Part shown: piece after piece, positions 1 through 12,573 of the stretch | Numbering within the stretch: the first letter of the stretch is position 1 | Layout: every line of letters starts with the position of its first letter | DNA from: Haliclona indistincta | Lineage: Eukaryota; Porifera; Demospongiae; Haplosclerida; Chalinidae | Length of the DNA: 64,000 bases | NCBI GenBank assembly: GCA_964017065.1 | Contig: OZ024787.1 | Span: 5,095,538-5,159,537, forward strand | Direction of reading: 5' to 3' | Made by a program: the position numbers and the translations under genes | Notes under the pieces: model-generated | Seen by the model: the letters and a program-made list of their open reading frames with translations, nothing else | Database searches by the model: none | Told to the model about the DNA's origin: nothing

Positions 1-3000
1 CGCCAGCATGCTTTAAAGGGATCTAACTTTTCACACAGCAAGAATAGAGTTAGTAGAGACTGCCAGAGCAGTCTAGTGACATTTGCTTATTCTTACATCA
101 AGTTACAAGTGTGGGTCTTTATCGAATACAATACCTATGATTGTTGCGGTTATCACAGTGCTGGTAACACATCACCAGCATGCCTTTAAAAGATCTAACC
201 ATTCAGACAGCTAGAATAGAGTTAGTAGAGACTGCCAGTGCAGCCCAGTGACATTAGCTTATTCCTACATCAAGTTCCAAGTGTGGGTCCCTATCGAATA
301 CAATGCCTGGATTGCTACTGCAATCTCAGTGCTGGTAACACATCACCAGCATACTTAAAAGGGATCTAACTTTTCACACAGCAAGAATGGAGTTAGTAGA
401 GACTGCCAGAGCAGTCTAGTGATATTATCTTATTCCTACATCAAGTTACAAGTGTGGGTCCTAATCGAATACAATACCTATGATTACTGCTGTAATCACA
501 GTGCTGGTAACAAATCACCAGCATGCTTAAAAAAGATCTAACTTTTCACACAGCAAGAATAGAGTTAGTAGAGACTGCCAGAGCAATCTAGTGACATTAT
601 CTTATTCCTACATCAAGTTACAAGTGTGGGTCCTTATCGAATACAATACCTATGATTGCTTTTGTAATCACAGTGCTGGTAACACATCACCAGAATGCCT
701 TTAAAAGATCTAACCATTCAGACAGCAAGAATAGAGTTAGTAGAGACTGCCAGTGCAGCCCAGTGACATTAGCTTATTCCTACATCAAGTTACAAGTGTG
801 GGTCCCTATCGAATACAATAACTGGATTGCTACTGCAATCTCAGTGCTGGTAACACATCATCAGCATGCTTTAAACAGATCTAACTTTTCACACAGCAAG
901 AATAGAGTTAGTAGAGACTGCCAGAGCAGTCTAGTGATATTATCTTATTCCTACATCAAGTTACAAGTGTGGGTCCTTATGGAATCGAATACCCATGATT
1001 GCTGCTGTAATCACAGTGCTGGTAACACATCACCAGCATGCTTAAAAGGATCTAACTTTTCACACAGCAAGAATAGAGTTATTAGAGACTGCCAGAGCAG
1101 TCTAGTGACATTAGCTTATTCCTACATCAAGTTACAAGTGTGGGTCCTAATCGAATACAATACCTGGATTGCTACTTCAATCACAGTGCTGGTAACACAT
1201 CACCAGCATGCTTTAAACAGATATAACTTTTCACTCAGCAAAAATAGAGTTAGTAGAGACTGCCAGAGCAGTATAGTGACATTAGCTTATTACTACATCA
1301 AGTTACAAGTGTGGGTCCTAATCGAATACAATACCTATGATTACTGCTGTAATCACAGTGCTGGTAACAAATCACCAGCATGCTTAACAAGACCTAACCT
1401 TTCACACAGCAAGAATAGAGTTAGTAGAGACTGCCAGAGCAATCTAGTGACATTATCTTATTCCTACATCAAGTTACAAGGGTGGGTCCTTATCGAATAC
1501 AATACCTATGATTGTTGCGGTTATCACAGTGCTGGTGACACATCACCAGCATGCCTTTAAAAGATCTAACCTTTCAGACAGCAAGAATAGAGTTAGTATA
1601 GAGACTACCAGTGCAGCCCAGTAACATTAGCTTATTCCTACATCAAGTTACAAGTGAGGGTCCTTATCGAATACAATACCTATGATTGCTGTTGTAATCA
1701 CAGTGCTGGTAACACATCACCAGCATGCTTTAAAAGGATCTAAACTTTTCACACAGGAAGAATAGAGTTAGTAGTGACTGCCAGTGCAGCCCAGTGACAT
1801 TAGCTTATTCCTACATCAAGTTACAAGTGTGGGTCCTTATCGAATACATTGTACAATACCTCTGATTACTTCTGTAATCACAGTGCTGGTAACACATCGC
1901 CAGCATGCTTTAAAAGGATCTAACTTTTCACACAGCTAGAATAGAGTTAGTAGAGACTGCCAGAGCAGCCCAGTGACATTAGCTTATTCCTACATCAAGT
2001 TACAAGGGTGGGTCCTTATCGAATACAATACCTATGATTGTTGCGGTTATCACAGTGCTGGTGACACATCACCAGCATGCCTTTAAAAGATCTAACCTTT
2101 CAGACAGCAAGAATAGAGTTAGTAGAGACTACCAGTGCAGCCTAGTAACATTAGCTTATTCCTACATCAAGTTACAAGTGAGGGTCCTTATCGAATACAA
2201 TAACTGGATTGCTACTGCAATCACAGTGCTGGTATCACATCACAAGCATGCTTTAAAAGGATTTAACTTTTCACACAGCAAGAATAGAGTTAGTAGAGAC
2301 TGCCAGAGCAGTCTAGTGACATTATCTTATTCCTACATCAAGTTACAAGTGTGGGTCCTTATCGAATACAATACTTATGATTGTTGCGGTTATCACAGTG
2401 CTGGTGACACATCACCAGCATGCCTTTAAAAGATCTAACCTTTCAGACAGCAAGAATAGAGTTAGTAGAGACTACCAGTGCAGCCCAGTAACATTAGCTT
2501 ATTCCTACATCAAGTTACAAGTGTGGGTCCTTATCGAATACAATAACTGGATTGCTACTGCAATCACAGTGCTGGTATCACATCACAAGCATGCTTTAAA
2601 AGGATTTAACTTTTCACACAGCAAGAATAGAGTTAGTAGAGACTGCCAGAGCAGTCTAGTGACATTAGCGTATTCCTACATCTAGTTACAAGTGTGGGTC
2701 CTTATCGAATACAATACCTGGATTGCTACTTCAATCACAGTGCTGGTAACACATCACCAGCATGCTTTAAATAGATATAACTTTTCAGTCAGCAAGAATA
2801 GAGTTAGTAGAGACTGCCAGAGCAGTCTAGTGACATTAGCTTATTCCTACATCAAGTTACATGTGTGGGTCCTTATCGAATACATTGTACAATACCTCTG
2901 ATTACTTCTGTAATCACAGTGCTGGTAACACATCGCCAGCATGCTTTAAAAGGATCTAACTTTTCACACAGCTAGAATAGAGTTAGTAGAGACTGCCAGA

Positions 3001-6000
3001 GCAGCCCAGTGACATTAGCTTATTCCTACATCAAGTTACAAGGGTGGGTCCTTATCGAATACAATACCTATGATTGTTGCGGTTATCACAGTGCTGGTGA
3101 CACATCACCAGCATGCCTTTAAAAGATCTAACCTTTCAGACAGCAAGAATAGAGTTAGTAGAGACTACCAGTGCAGCCTAGTAACATTAGCTTATTCCTA
3201 CATCAAGTTACAAGTGAGGGTCCTTATCGAATACAATAACTGGATTGCTACTGCAATCACAGTGCTGGTATCACATCACAAGCATGCTTTAAAAGGATTT
3301 AACTTTTCACACAGCAAGAATAGAGTTAGTAGAGACTGCCAGAGCAGTCTAGTGACATTATCTTATTCCTACATCAAGTTACAAGTGTGGGTCCTTATCG
3401 AATACAATACTTATGATTGTTGCGGTTATCACAGTGCTGGTAACACATCACCAGTATGCCTTTAAAAGATCTAACCTTTCAGACAGCAAGAATAGAGTTA
3501 GTAGAGACTACCAGTGCAGCCCAGTAACATTAGCTTATTCCTACATCAAGTTACAAGTGTGGGTCCTTATCGAATACAATAACTGGATTGCTACTGCAAT
3601 CACAGTGCTGGTATCACATCACAAGCATGCTTTAAAAGGATTTAACTTTTCACACAGCAAGAATAGAGTTAGTAGAGACTGCCAGAGCAGTCTAGTGACA
3701 TTAGCGTATTCCTACATCTAGTTACAAGTGTGGGTCCTTATCGAATACAATACCTGGATTGCTACTTCAATCACAGTGCTGGTAACACATCACCAGCATG
3801 CTTTAAATAGATATAACTTTTCAGTCAGCAAGAATAGAGTTAGTAGAGACTGCCAGAGCAGTCTAGTGACATTAGCGTATTCCTACATCTAGTTACAAGT
3901 GTGGGTCCTTATCGAATACAATACCTGGATTGCTACTTCAATCACAGTGCTGGTAACACATCACCAGCATGCTTTAAATAGATATAACTTTTCAGTCAGC
4001 AAGAATAGAGTTAGTAGAGACTGCCAGAGCAGTCTAGTGACATTAGCTTATTCCTACATCAAGTTACATGTGTGGGTCCTTATCGAATACATTGTACAAT
4101 ACCTCTGATTACTTCTGTAATCACAGTGCTGGTAACACATCGCCAGCATGCTTTAAAAGGATCTAACTTTTCACACAGCTAGAATAGAGTTAGTAGAGAC
4201 TGCCAGAGCAGCCCAGTGACATTAGCTTATTCCTACATCAAGTTACAAGGGTGGGTCCTTATCGAATACAATACCTATGATTGTTGCGGTTATCACAGTG
4301 CTGGTGACACATCACCAGCATGCCTTTAAAAGATCTAACCTTTCAGACAGCAAGAATAGAGTTAGTAGAGACTACCAGTGCAGCCTAGTAACATTAGCTT
4401 ATTCCTACATCAAGTTACAAGTGAGGGTCCTTATCGAATACAATAACTGGATTGCTACTGCAATCACAGTGCTGGTATCACATCACAAGCATGCTTTAAA
4501 AGGATTTAACTTTTCACACAGCAAGAATAGAGTTAGTAGAGACTGCCAGAGCAGTCTAGTGACATTATCTTATTCCTACATCAAGTTACAAGTGTGGGTC
4601 CTTATCGAATACAATACTTATGATTGTTGCGGTTATCACAGTGCTGGTAACACATCACCAGTATGCCTTTAAAAGATCTAACCTTTCAGACAGCAAGAAT
4701 AGAGTTAGTAGAGACTACCAGTGCAGCCCAGTAACATTAGCTTATTCCTACATCAAGTTACAAGTGTGGGTCCTTATCGAATACAATAACTGGATTGCTA
4801 CTGCAATCACAGTGCTGGTATCACATCACAAGCATGCTTTAAAAGGATTTAACTTTTCACACAGCAAGAATAGAGTTAGTAGAGACTGCCAGAGCAGTCT
4901 AGTGACATTAGCGTATTCCTACATCTAGTTACAAGTGTGGGTCCTTATCGAATACAATACCTGGATTGCTACTTCAATCACAGTGCTGGTAACACATCAC
5001 CAGCATGCTTTAAATAGATATAACTTTTCACTCAGCAAGAATAGAGTTAGTAGAGACTGCCAGAGCAGTCTAGTGACATTAGCTTATTCCTACATCAAGT
5101 TACATGCGTGGGTCCTTATCGAATCGAATACCTATGATTGCTGCTGTAATCACAGTGCTGGTAACACATCACCAGCATGCCTTTAAAAGATCTAACCTTT
5201 CAGACAGCAAGAATAGAGTTAGTAGAGACTACCAGTGCAGCCCAGTAACATTAGCTTATTCCTACATCAAGTTACAAGTGAGGGTCCTTATCGAATACAA
5301 TACCTATGATTGCTGTTGTAATCACAGTGCTGGTAACACATCACCAGCATGCCTTCAAAAGATCTAACCATTCAGACAGCAAGAATAGAGTTAGTAGAGA
5401 CTGCCAGTGCAGCCCAGTGACATTAGCTTATTCCTACATCAAGTTACAAGTGTGGGTCCCTATCGAATACAATAACTGGATTGCTACTGCAATCTCAGTG
5501 CTGGTAACACATCATCAGCATGCTTTAAACAGATCTAACTTTTCACACAGCAAGAATAGAGTTAGTAGAGACTGCCAGAGCAGTCTAGTGATATTATCTT
5601 ATTCCTACATCAAGTTACAAGTGTGGGTCCTTATCGAATCGAATACCTATGATTGCTACTGTAATCACAGTGCTGGTAACACATCTTCACCAGCATGCTT
5701 AAAAGGATCTAACTTTTCACACAGCAAGAATAGAGTTAGTAGAGACTGCCAGAGCAGTCTAGTGACATTAGCTTATTCCTACATCAAGTTACAAGTGTGG
5801 GTCCTAATCGAATACAATACCTATGATTACTGCTGTAATGACAGTGCTGGTAACAAATCACCAGCATGCTTAAAAAAGATCTAACTTTTCACACAGCAAG
5901 AATGGAGTTAGTAGAGACTGCCAGAGCAATCTAGTGACATTATCTTATTCCTACATCAAGTTACAAGGGTGGGTCCTTATCGAATACAATACCTATGATT

Positions 6001-6478
6001 GTTGCGGTTATCACAGTGCTGGTAACACATCACCAGCATGCCTTTAAAAGATCTAACCTTTCAGACAGCAATAATAGAGTTAGTAGAGACTACCAGTGCA
6101 GCCCAGTAACATTAGCTTATTCCTACATCAAGTTACAAGTGTGGGTCCTTATCGAATACAATACCTATGATTGCTGTTGTAATCACAGTGCTGGTAACAC
6201 ATCACCAGCATGCTTAAAATAGGTCTAACTTTTCAGACAGCAAGAATAGAACTAGTAGAGACTGCCAGAGTAGTCTAGTGACATTATCTTATGCCTACAT
6301 CAAGTTACAAGTGTGGGTCCTTATCGAATACAATACCTGGATTGCTACTGCAATCACAGTGCTGGTAACACATCACCAGCATGCTTTAAACAGATCTAAC
6401 TATTCTGAGTGCAAGAATAGAGTTAGTAGAGACTACCAGAGTAGTAGAGTAACATTACATCAAGTAACAAGGTGAACT
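1..6478. repeat. 172-bp satellite array (about 37 monomers)
   Basis: Head-to-tail monomers of 171-172 bp fill the start of the window and continue beyond base 1. The shared landmark ATCGAATACAAT recurs at 121, 293, 464 and 636, and onward to about 6325. Monomers differ by scattered substitutions and 1-bp indels, for example CTATGAT versus CTGGAT and GCTTAAAA versus GCTTTAAA. The array decays after about 6440 (AACATTACATCAAGTAACAAGG) and stops near 6478. Open frames of up to 302 codons run through it, but they are by-products of a period close to a multiple of three. I see no gene inside it. Confidence 0.97.
1846..4087. repeat. Higher-order blocks within the satellite (1035 and 1207 bp)
   Basis: A variant monomer marked by TACATTGTACAATACCTC occurs at 1846, 2881 and 4088, spacings of 1035 bp (6 monomers) and 1207 bp (7 monomers). 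The blocks between these marks are almost identical, and a third block begins at 4088. The longer block has one extra monomer carrying the variant GCGTATTCCTACATCTAG, at about 3704 and 3876. This is the signature of recent unequal exchange of multi-monomer units. Confidence 0.9.
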
Positions 6479-6614
6479 GTGAAGTAGAAGGGAAGAGGCG
6501 AAGTCGCAGCGCTGCGCGATCGCGATGGTAAATGGGCGGACGGGTTAAAGATCGCGGGTCCTTAGGTCAGGTCCTTGTGCGTTTTTTGACTGTTATAATA
6601 CCTCCAATGGCGAA

Positions 6615-8542
6615 TAGTCTCGTCCCCAGACCACGCCTTCTTTCGCTAAGCTCGAAGTAGGGTCTGGTTGCACGAAGGCCAAATCTTGGGTCAATGACGT
6701 AATTGTCACGCGCACAATCACATGTGAATTTTAATTTATCCGCGGGAAAGCTGCGCGAAATATTGAGTATGGCAGAGTGGAGTCTTGCTATGTCTGTGGA
6801 GAATCTCTGCTTCCTAATAGTGGTAGAAGAGTGATGAGCGATCAGCTAAAGAGTTTTCTTCGCCTGGAAGTTTCATCGGGACATCTTTAGAAGCTGCTTG
6901 TGAAGCCTGTGTTGAACATGTAGAATCTCGTGTAGAATACTAGTGTCATGGTCAGTAAATTCAGCATCAAAACTGACAAGTTCAGGGACAAGCTCTTCAG
7001 GAATACTCTCTGTTGTCTTGCAATCAACACAAGTACATTGGCTGGCACAGATATCACAACACGCATGGAGAGGTGATGGCTTGGCAATCTCCGAATTGTC
7101 GGTAAAAACTGCCATAAGCACTTCCCTTCTACATTTAGATGAATTCTTACAATAATCTTTCATTGTACCACTGCACGTTAGCCTTTTGTAATATAATTCA
7201 GCATTGTATAGCTTTCCATCTCTTCCTCCTCTTGTGCACATTTGGGCTATCTAGGCCCATCCCAAAAGCGATGGTGGCTACAACAACTCTCACTACACCA
7301 TCAACTTGAGTAAATGACTTAACAATATGTTGTTGATTGTCAGTTGCTGTAGAGCCATCATATTTTTCACACATTCTAAGTTTATTCATGGGGATGCAAT
7401 CTGATGGAGGAGCATATAAGGCATCCCGTCTACCAAGACAGCATACAAGACCCTTAAATACTTCTAGAGTATCCACATAAGTTCTACAAAATATGATCGT
7501 TCTAATACCATTTGAACTTAGGTCATCGACTATTGGTAGAATTATATCATCAAAGCATCCCTGCTTGAGTACACTATACTTGATATTAATTTTGCTAGGA
7601 TCTCGTATCACTAAGTAGCAGCCATTCATATCAAGGGTAGATAATATAACTCGCCTCATTGTTACCGTAGCTGTTGCTGTCAGAGCCATTATCCTGGTGG
7701 ATTTAGGAATAAGGGAACGAACTTCACTTATGTTAGCAAACTCAACACGAAACCTTTCTCCCCTGTGAGTATATGCATAATGTGTAACATTACATGTGCA
7801 AAATCTATTATAGTTACCATGTTTCAACACAATGCGCTTCATCTACTATGACCCCAACTAAGTTATTCTGATAAACTTCTGTCCTAAGCATTTCTCTCCA
7901 CCTCAGCTCAGTTAAGAGAACTTCTGGGCTAAGAAAAATGATCTGGTATTCACAGCCTGTACTAACTCATCATTGCATCTATCCCCTTGGCTGAGGTACA
8001 CGCATTTAAGGCCAAGCCCAGATGCATTGGCTACTTGATCCTCCATTAAACTCTTTAAAGGCGAAACGACTATATAACTATACTAGAATTACTGTTACGA
8101 AGAAGATTAAAGGTGAAAGGTAGAAGAAGATAACAGAGAGACTTTCCGGCACCCGTCGGGAGAGAGACAAACACATCACGCCCAGACACAAAATTGACAA
8201 CCACTTCTTGCTGTTCGGGCGACAAACATGAGTAGCCTAGCTGTTCAGCGCTCTTGACTATGGACGATAGAATAACACTCTTGGAGTAAGCCATGTTTAG
8301 TGGGAGGTAGTAGTGAAGGTAGGCGCGGCCGCGCGTGCAAGTCATGTGAATTTTTTAAAATACTGTAATCTGATTGGTATTCCCAGATTCAGAGAATGAA
8401 ACGTCATTGACCCAAGATTTGGCCTTCGTGCAACCAGGAGCGCATATAAACCAGGAGCGCATATATGTTTATATGCGCTCCTGGTGCAACCAGACCCTAC
8501 TTCGAGCTTAGCGGAAGAAGGCGTGGTCTGGGGACGAGACTA
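6615..8542. mobile_element. TIR element carrying a RecQ-like helicase, 8-bp target duplication
   Basis: The left end begins TAGTCTCGTCCCCAGACC at 6615 and the right end is its inverted copy finishing at 8542. The inverted repeats extend roughly 90 bp, into the region reading CCAAATCTTGGGTCAATGACGT on the left. The direct repeat ATGGCGAA (6607-6614 and 8543-8550) flanks the element as an 8-bp target duplication. The right repeat carries an extra hairpin-forming insertion of about 55 bp near 8436-8489. The only coding content I see is a broken helicase on the minus strand; no transposase is visible. An 8-bp duplication fits hAT or P-type enzymes, but the family is unassigned. The insertion lies immediately upstream of the receptor A promoter. 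Confidence 0.85.
6873..8345 (-). pseudogene. RecQ-like DNA helicase, decayed
   Basis: Reading leftward from 8345, motif I is LPTGAGKS. A +2 shift near 8070 is followed by SPLKSLMEDQV (motif Ia). A second shift is followed by VDEAHCVETW (motif II), then motif III ALTATAT and motif V region ATIAFGMGLDSPN. A zinc-binding C-terminal part has Cys residues in CKNSSKC and HACCDIC. An intron of about 57 bp with GT-AG ends restores ETW-GERFRV near 7800. Beyond motif V roughly 20 residues, including most of motif VI, are missing, and the frame shifts before GGRDG. The helicase is therefore inactive. Families of this type act as ATP-dependent 3'-5' DNA helicases; whether the element uses it for transposition is unknown. 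Confidence 0.85.
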
Positions 8543-8550
8543 ATGGCGAA

Positions 8551-8682
8551 GAGCTCACCCACGCATTTAAGCCCCGCCCACCCGCTATATCTCCGCATGC
8601 GCATAAGATCATCGCTGTTTCAGCTTCATGTCACTAGAGGACTACAAATGTAGTCGACAATACCAGTACCTGATAATAAATG
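8551..8682 (+). promoter_or_regulatory. Upstream region of receptor A
   Basis: Conserved paralog promoter block: GAGCTCACC, a GC box (GCCCCGCCCA), CTATAT, then the palindromic CGCATGCGCA at 8594-8603, which resembles an NRF-1 type site. It is almost identical to the block before receptor C. The RecQ-bearing element ends directly at its left edge. Confidence 0.6.
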
Positions 8683-11600
8683 ATGAAGTCTTTCTGCTGT
8701 CAAGCTATTCTGATCGCTATCCTGCTCGTGTGTACTGCATGTACGTACACTGTGACCGCCCAGGATGGCTGCAATACACTGTATACATCGAACGGGTTGA
8801 TCGCTGGTAGTAACAAGAATGGTATTATCCCTTATGTACAAGTCCCTCCTGGAGGTACTCTACTCTAGTAATCACAGTACGTAATACATTATTATTTCAA
8901 TTTAGAGCTGAGATCACAGGTTGGTGGTCACTTTGTCTCACCATTTGCACTGTTCAGTGCGACTCAAGTATATCGTCATGGACTGTGGTGTCAGGTTAAT
9001 AATGCAAGCAATGCTGGTATGGGCAGCAACATTGGAAACATGTTTTACTCTACTGGTGATGGACCTGATGGCTTCACTGTAGTCCCCACTAGTGATCCCA
9101 GTAACAACGTACCTTACCAGCAACTGAAGTGTACTAACCAAATTGGAGTGATTGTGGATGACCCAATGGCTACCACCAATTTCCAGGGTTATCTGAAGTG
9201 CAACACCACTATTCCTAGCTTGGACATCAATACCCACTACTGGGTAATGTATTCAGATCAAGTGTTTAACAACTATAGTAAGTCGTGTTTCTTTCTACCA
9301 TGTACATACCAACCTATTATAGGTAGGATTTGCTATCCAGGTGTTTCATTGCATACTGTTATGTTTTGAGTTTTTATGGTACATGTGTACATGTTATGTA
9401 ACAAGTCATTAATAATACACTTTTTAAAAATGGGTTTGCAGCAAAAATTTCAATAAATTTTGTGACTTTGACTAGCACATCTTTTTGAATTTTATGGAAT
9501 ATTGAAGACTAAATTATTTTCACAATTAATTGTATGCCATTGGATGTGTTTTATTTGTTGTTGTTTTTTTCAACCTACATGTAAATTTAGCTGGTCCCAC
9601 AGTGGACTCCACCATGACACTCTCAATACTCTCATCACGAGATGCTGGTCCCAACATTGCAATTGCATTCTCTTTCAATGTCTCATATGGACCACCATCA
9701 AGAGTCCTTTGTGAACGAATAGACACACCTTCTGTGCAATTGTTAAATAACAGGGGTCCTAACCCGAAGTTAATTCGTGAAGTAATCAGGTCACGTTATA
9801 TCAATAGTACACTACCAGACATGACTCGTGTCACAGTCAGACCAGACCCTCAACCAAGAGAAGTAGCAACATACAAATGTTATGTACACGTTGAGAGCCG
9901 TACAAATATTCAATTTAATACTGGTTATGACTTTGACGAAAAAGGCATGGGTTCCACTACTGTCGCAGTTACTGGTGAGTTATACAGCTGGATCTATACC
10001 TTTCATCTTCTCTTAGTTGTTAGCCCTCCCACTGGTGTTACAGTCAGCAGGACTGGCTTTAACAGTGTTCTGGTCGCCTGGTCAGCCCCCTCATCACCAG
10101 TACCAGCTGGTTATGAGGTGTTCTACCAGGTAGATGGTTGCAGCACACTCAGTGGAGGGAACACCAGCAACACTGAGCTGACACTGACTGGACTGACATT
10201 AGGAAATCGTTCATTGTTTGTAGTGGGATATGGAGCAGAGGGAGCACCTTTGCTACCTAGTGCTCACAGTAACACAGATTCAGTAGTGATTGGTGAGATA
10301 CTGAATACACTAACGCAGCACTTAAGTACATGTGTATAGATATTCCTCAGCTACCATCTAACCTAATGTTAACTCCTGGCTCTACCTCTATCATGGTATC
10401 ATGGATGCAACCACCATACTCTCCCAGCAACTACATTGTATCATACTCCTGTCAGCTATTGTGTGACACAACATCAACAATGACTAATGGATCAATTACT
10501 GTTGAAAGTGGTTTAACTCACATTTTTTCTTCTCTCGATCCTGGCAGTTTTTGTACTATCAGTGTAGTAGCAGTGTATGATGGTATTGGAACCAGTAACA
10601 CAGTCTCATCTATTGCCAGCACTTTAACACTAGGTATCAATGATATTTAGAAGTTAATAAGTATTTCTTTTCAGCTCCTAATAGTGCTCCTGAAGGATTG
10701 AATAACTTATCAGTGGAGAAAAAATCACTTACTGTGCAGTGGGGTATAGTACCCTGCCCTGACCAGAGAGGACCCATCACTGGATACAGACTGCGCTACA
10801 GCAATGGCACCTCCATTGTAGCTATTGAAGGAAAGGAGCAGAATGACAGACAGCACATGCTGACTGGACTGACTCCATTCACTAGCTACTCTGTGCAAGT
10901 GGCAGCAGTCAATGCTGGAGGGACTGGACCATACAGTACAGTTCTCACTGTGGAGACACTGCAGGATAGTGAGCAATGTACAGTTGCTTTGTTAGTGTGT
11001 GTTACTATACATGCAGTTCCTGGTCCAGTGTCTGCTCTGTCAGCCATTCCTGGAGTGGTCCAGCTGAATATCTCTTGGAGTTCTCCCTCAGAACCTAATG
11101 GCGTCATCACAATGTATCAGGTCACCCACAACAGCACTGGAGTATTGGGCTACACCAACACATCAGCCACACAGCTCACACTGAGGGACCTCCCTCTCAA
11201 CACCACTGTTGAATACAGTGTCAGAGCATACACTATCATAGGACCAGGAGAAGCTGTTTCAGACATAGCGTCAACTGCAGATATTTGTGAGTGCACATCA
11301 GCATGCATAGGAGTTCATCGTTAATTTAATTATTTAGCTCAGATCAGTATTCGTATAATATCAGCATTTGCTGTGAATAGCTCATCAGTGAGAGTCACTT
11401 GGACTCCTCTCAATGAACCAGTGGTGGACCACTACACTGTACACTACACTAGAGTGGGTAGTGGTAGGATGAAGAAACAGGTTGATTCAGGGACACTGAC
11501 TGTCCCAGCGTGTGCCTCCTCTGGAGTGGTGTCAGGGCTGCAGGAAGGACAGCAGTACCAGTTCAGTGTCAGTGTATCACTCAATATTAATGGACTAACA

Positions 11601-12213
11601 TACACTAGTGCACCTGGAGAACCATTCAATGTTTTTACAGGTATAATGTATACATGAGTGGGTTGAATTAAAGTTGACATTCAGCATGTTAAGCAATGTG
11701 GTGTTTACTGCTGATAATTGAGTTAGTTAGTATAGTTGATTCTCTAAAAAGCAATAAACAGATTATTCAATTTACATTATCTACCTCTTGGTCTAATTCC
11801 ATCATTGACAGTGCTGCCAACATTTCTCCTCACCTCATCTTGTACTGCTGGACTGGTAGTAGTGTCAGTGTTACTGATTGCATCACTTAGTGGTAACCTT
11901 GTGTCTGTGACTGGATGTGTGATATTGAGAAGAAACAGATCATTGAATTACCTAAACAAGTAAGAATAGAGACAATACATTATACTGGATGTACATGTCT
12001 TCTAAGGACTCCATCAGATTCTGCAAGAGACCATGCAGTGTATGACCAGCCTGAGTTTTTGACCAAGTAAGTGTTATACACACTCAGTGTATACAGTGTT
12101 CACTCTATGATTGTAGGGATGGTGATGATGTTGAGATGAAAGATAATTCAGCATATGGCACAGCTTCTGCATCAACTAATGAGACTCACTATGAAGCTAT
12201 CAATAAACTGTGA
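8683..12213 (+). CDS. Receptor A: signal peptide, Ig-like, five FN3, distinct membrane helix
   Basis: Inferred exons: 8683-8854, 8906-9277, 9591-9974, 10017-10292, 10340-10633, 10675-10968, 11017-11286, 11338-11640, 11812-11959, 12018-12066, 12117-12213. The start matches the MKSF-type start of the paralogs. Exons 1-2 give a signal peptide and a Cys-containing domain, exon 3 an Ig-like domain, and exons 4-8 five FN3 domains, all joined in phase 1. Exon 9 encodes a hydrophobic helix (AGLVVVSVLLIASLSG) unlike that of the other paralogs, followed by basic LRRNRS. Exon 9 ends in phase 2, but the tail exon needs phase 1. The tail (VYDQPEFL, HYEAINKL) therefore cannot be joined in frame as drawn. 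If intron 9 is retained, a TAA at 11961 ends a protein of 838 residues. Function is inferred: a cell-surface adhesion or signalling receptor. Confidence 0.8.
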
Positions 12214-12573
12214 AATTATTTTTTACAATATAATAATGTACATGTAGTATAGAAATTGAGTGGTACTGGACCTATAGTTTACAAGTTGTATAGCTACACA
12301 ACATAATGATTGAATATTAAAATTAAATATTAACCTAATTTCTGACGTTAACCACATCTTAGTACAGATATTGTAATACCTGATCTGCTCAATGGATATA
12401 CCACAAGTGAATGCTGACCTATTAGTCTACTGCTACTACTCTTGGCTTCAGTAAATGATAGCATAGCTACAGTACATCAGTCATGAAGGGAATGTTTGGC
12501 TCCTTGTCAGCTCCTAAGCACCTATTTTGATTCAATTTCGATCATAGGAGATGTACTGTTCAGACTGAGTCAG
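12214..12573 (+). other. Receptor A 3' flank, no gene
   Basis: No coding sequence seen. Parts match the regions downstream of receptors C (about 22840-22980) and E (about 35840-35950). This is a shared 3' flank of the short-tailed genes, ending abruptly where pseudogene B begins. Confidence 0.6.

Noticed and set aside
652..6475. Series of open frames of 65-302 codons in the satellite
   Set aside because: They follow the 171-172-bp repeat period, restart in different frames and have no domain, signal or splice structure.
1..6478. CRISPR-like array of direct repeats
   Set aside because: The whole 172-bp unit repeats with no unique spacers, and the window is eukaryotic.
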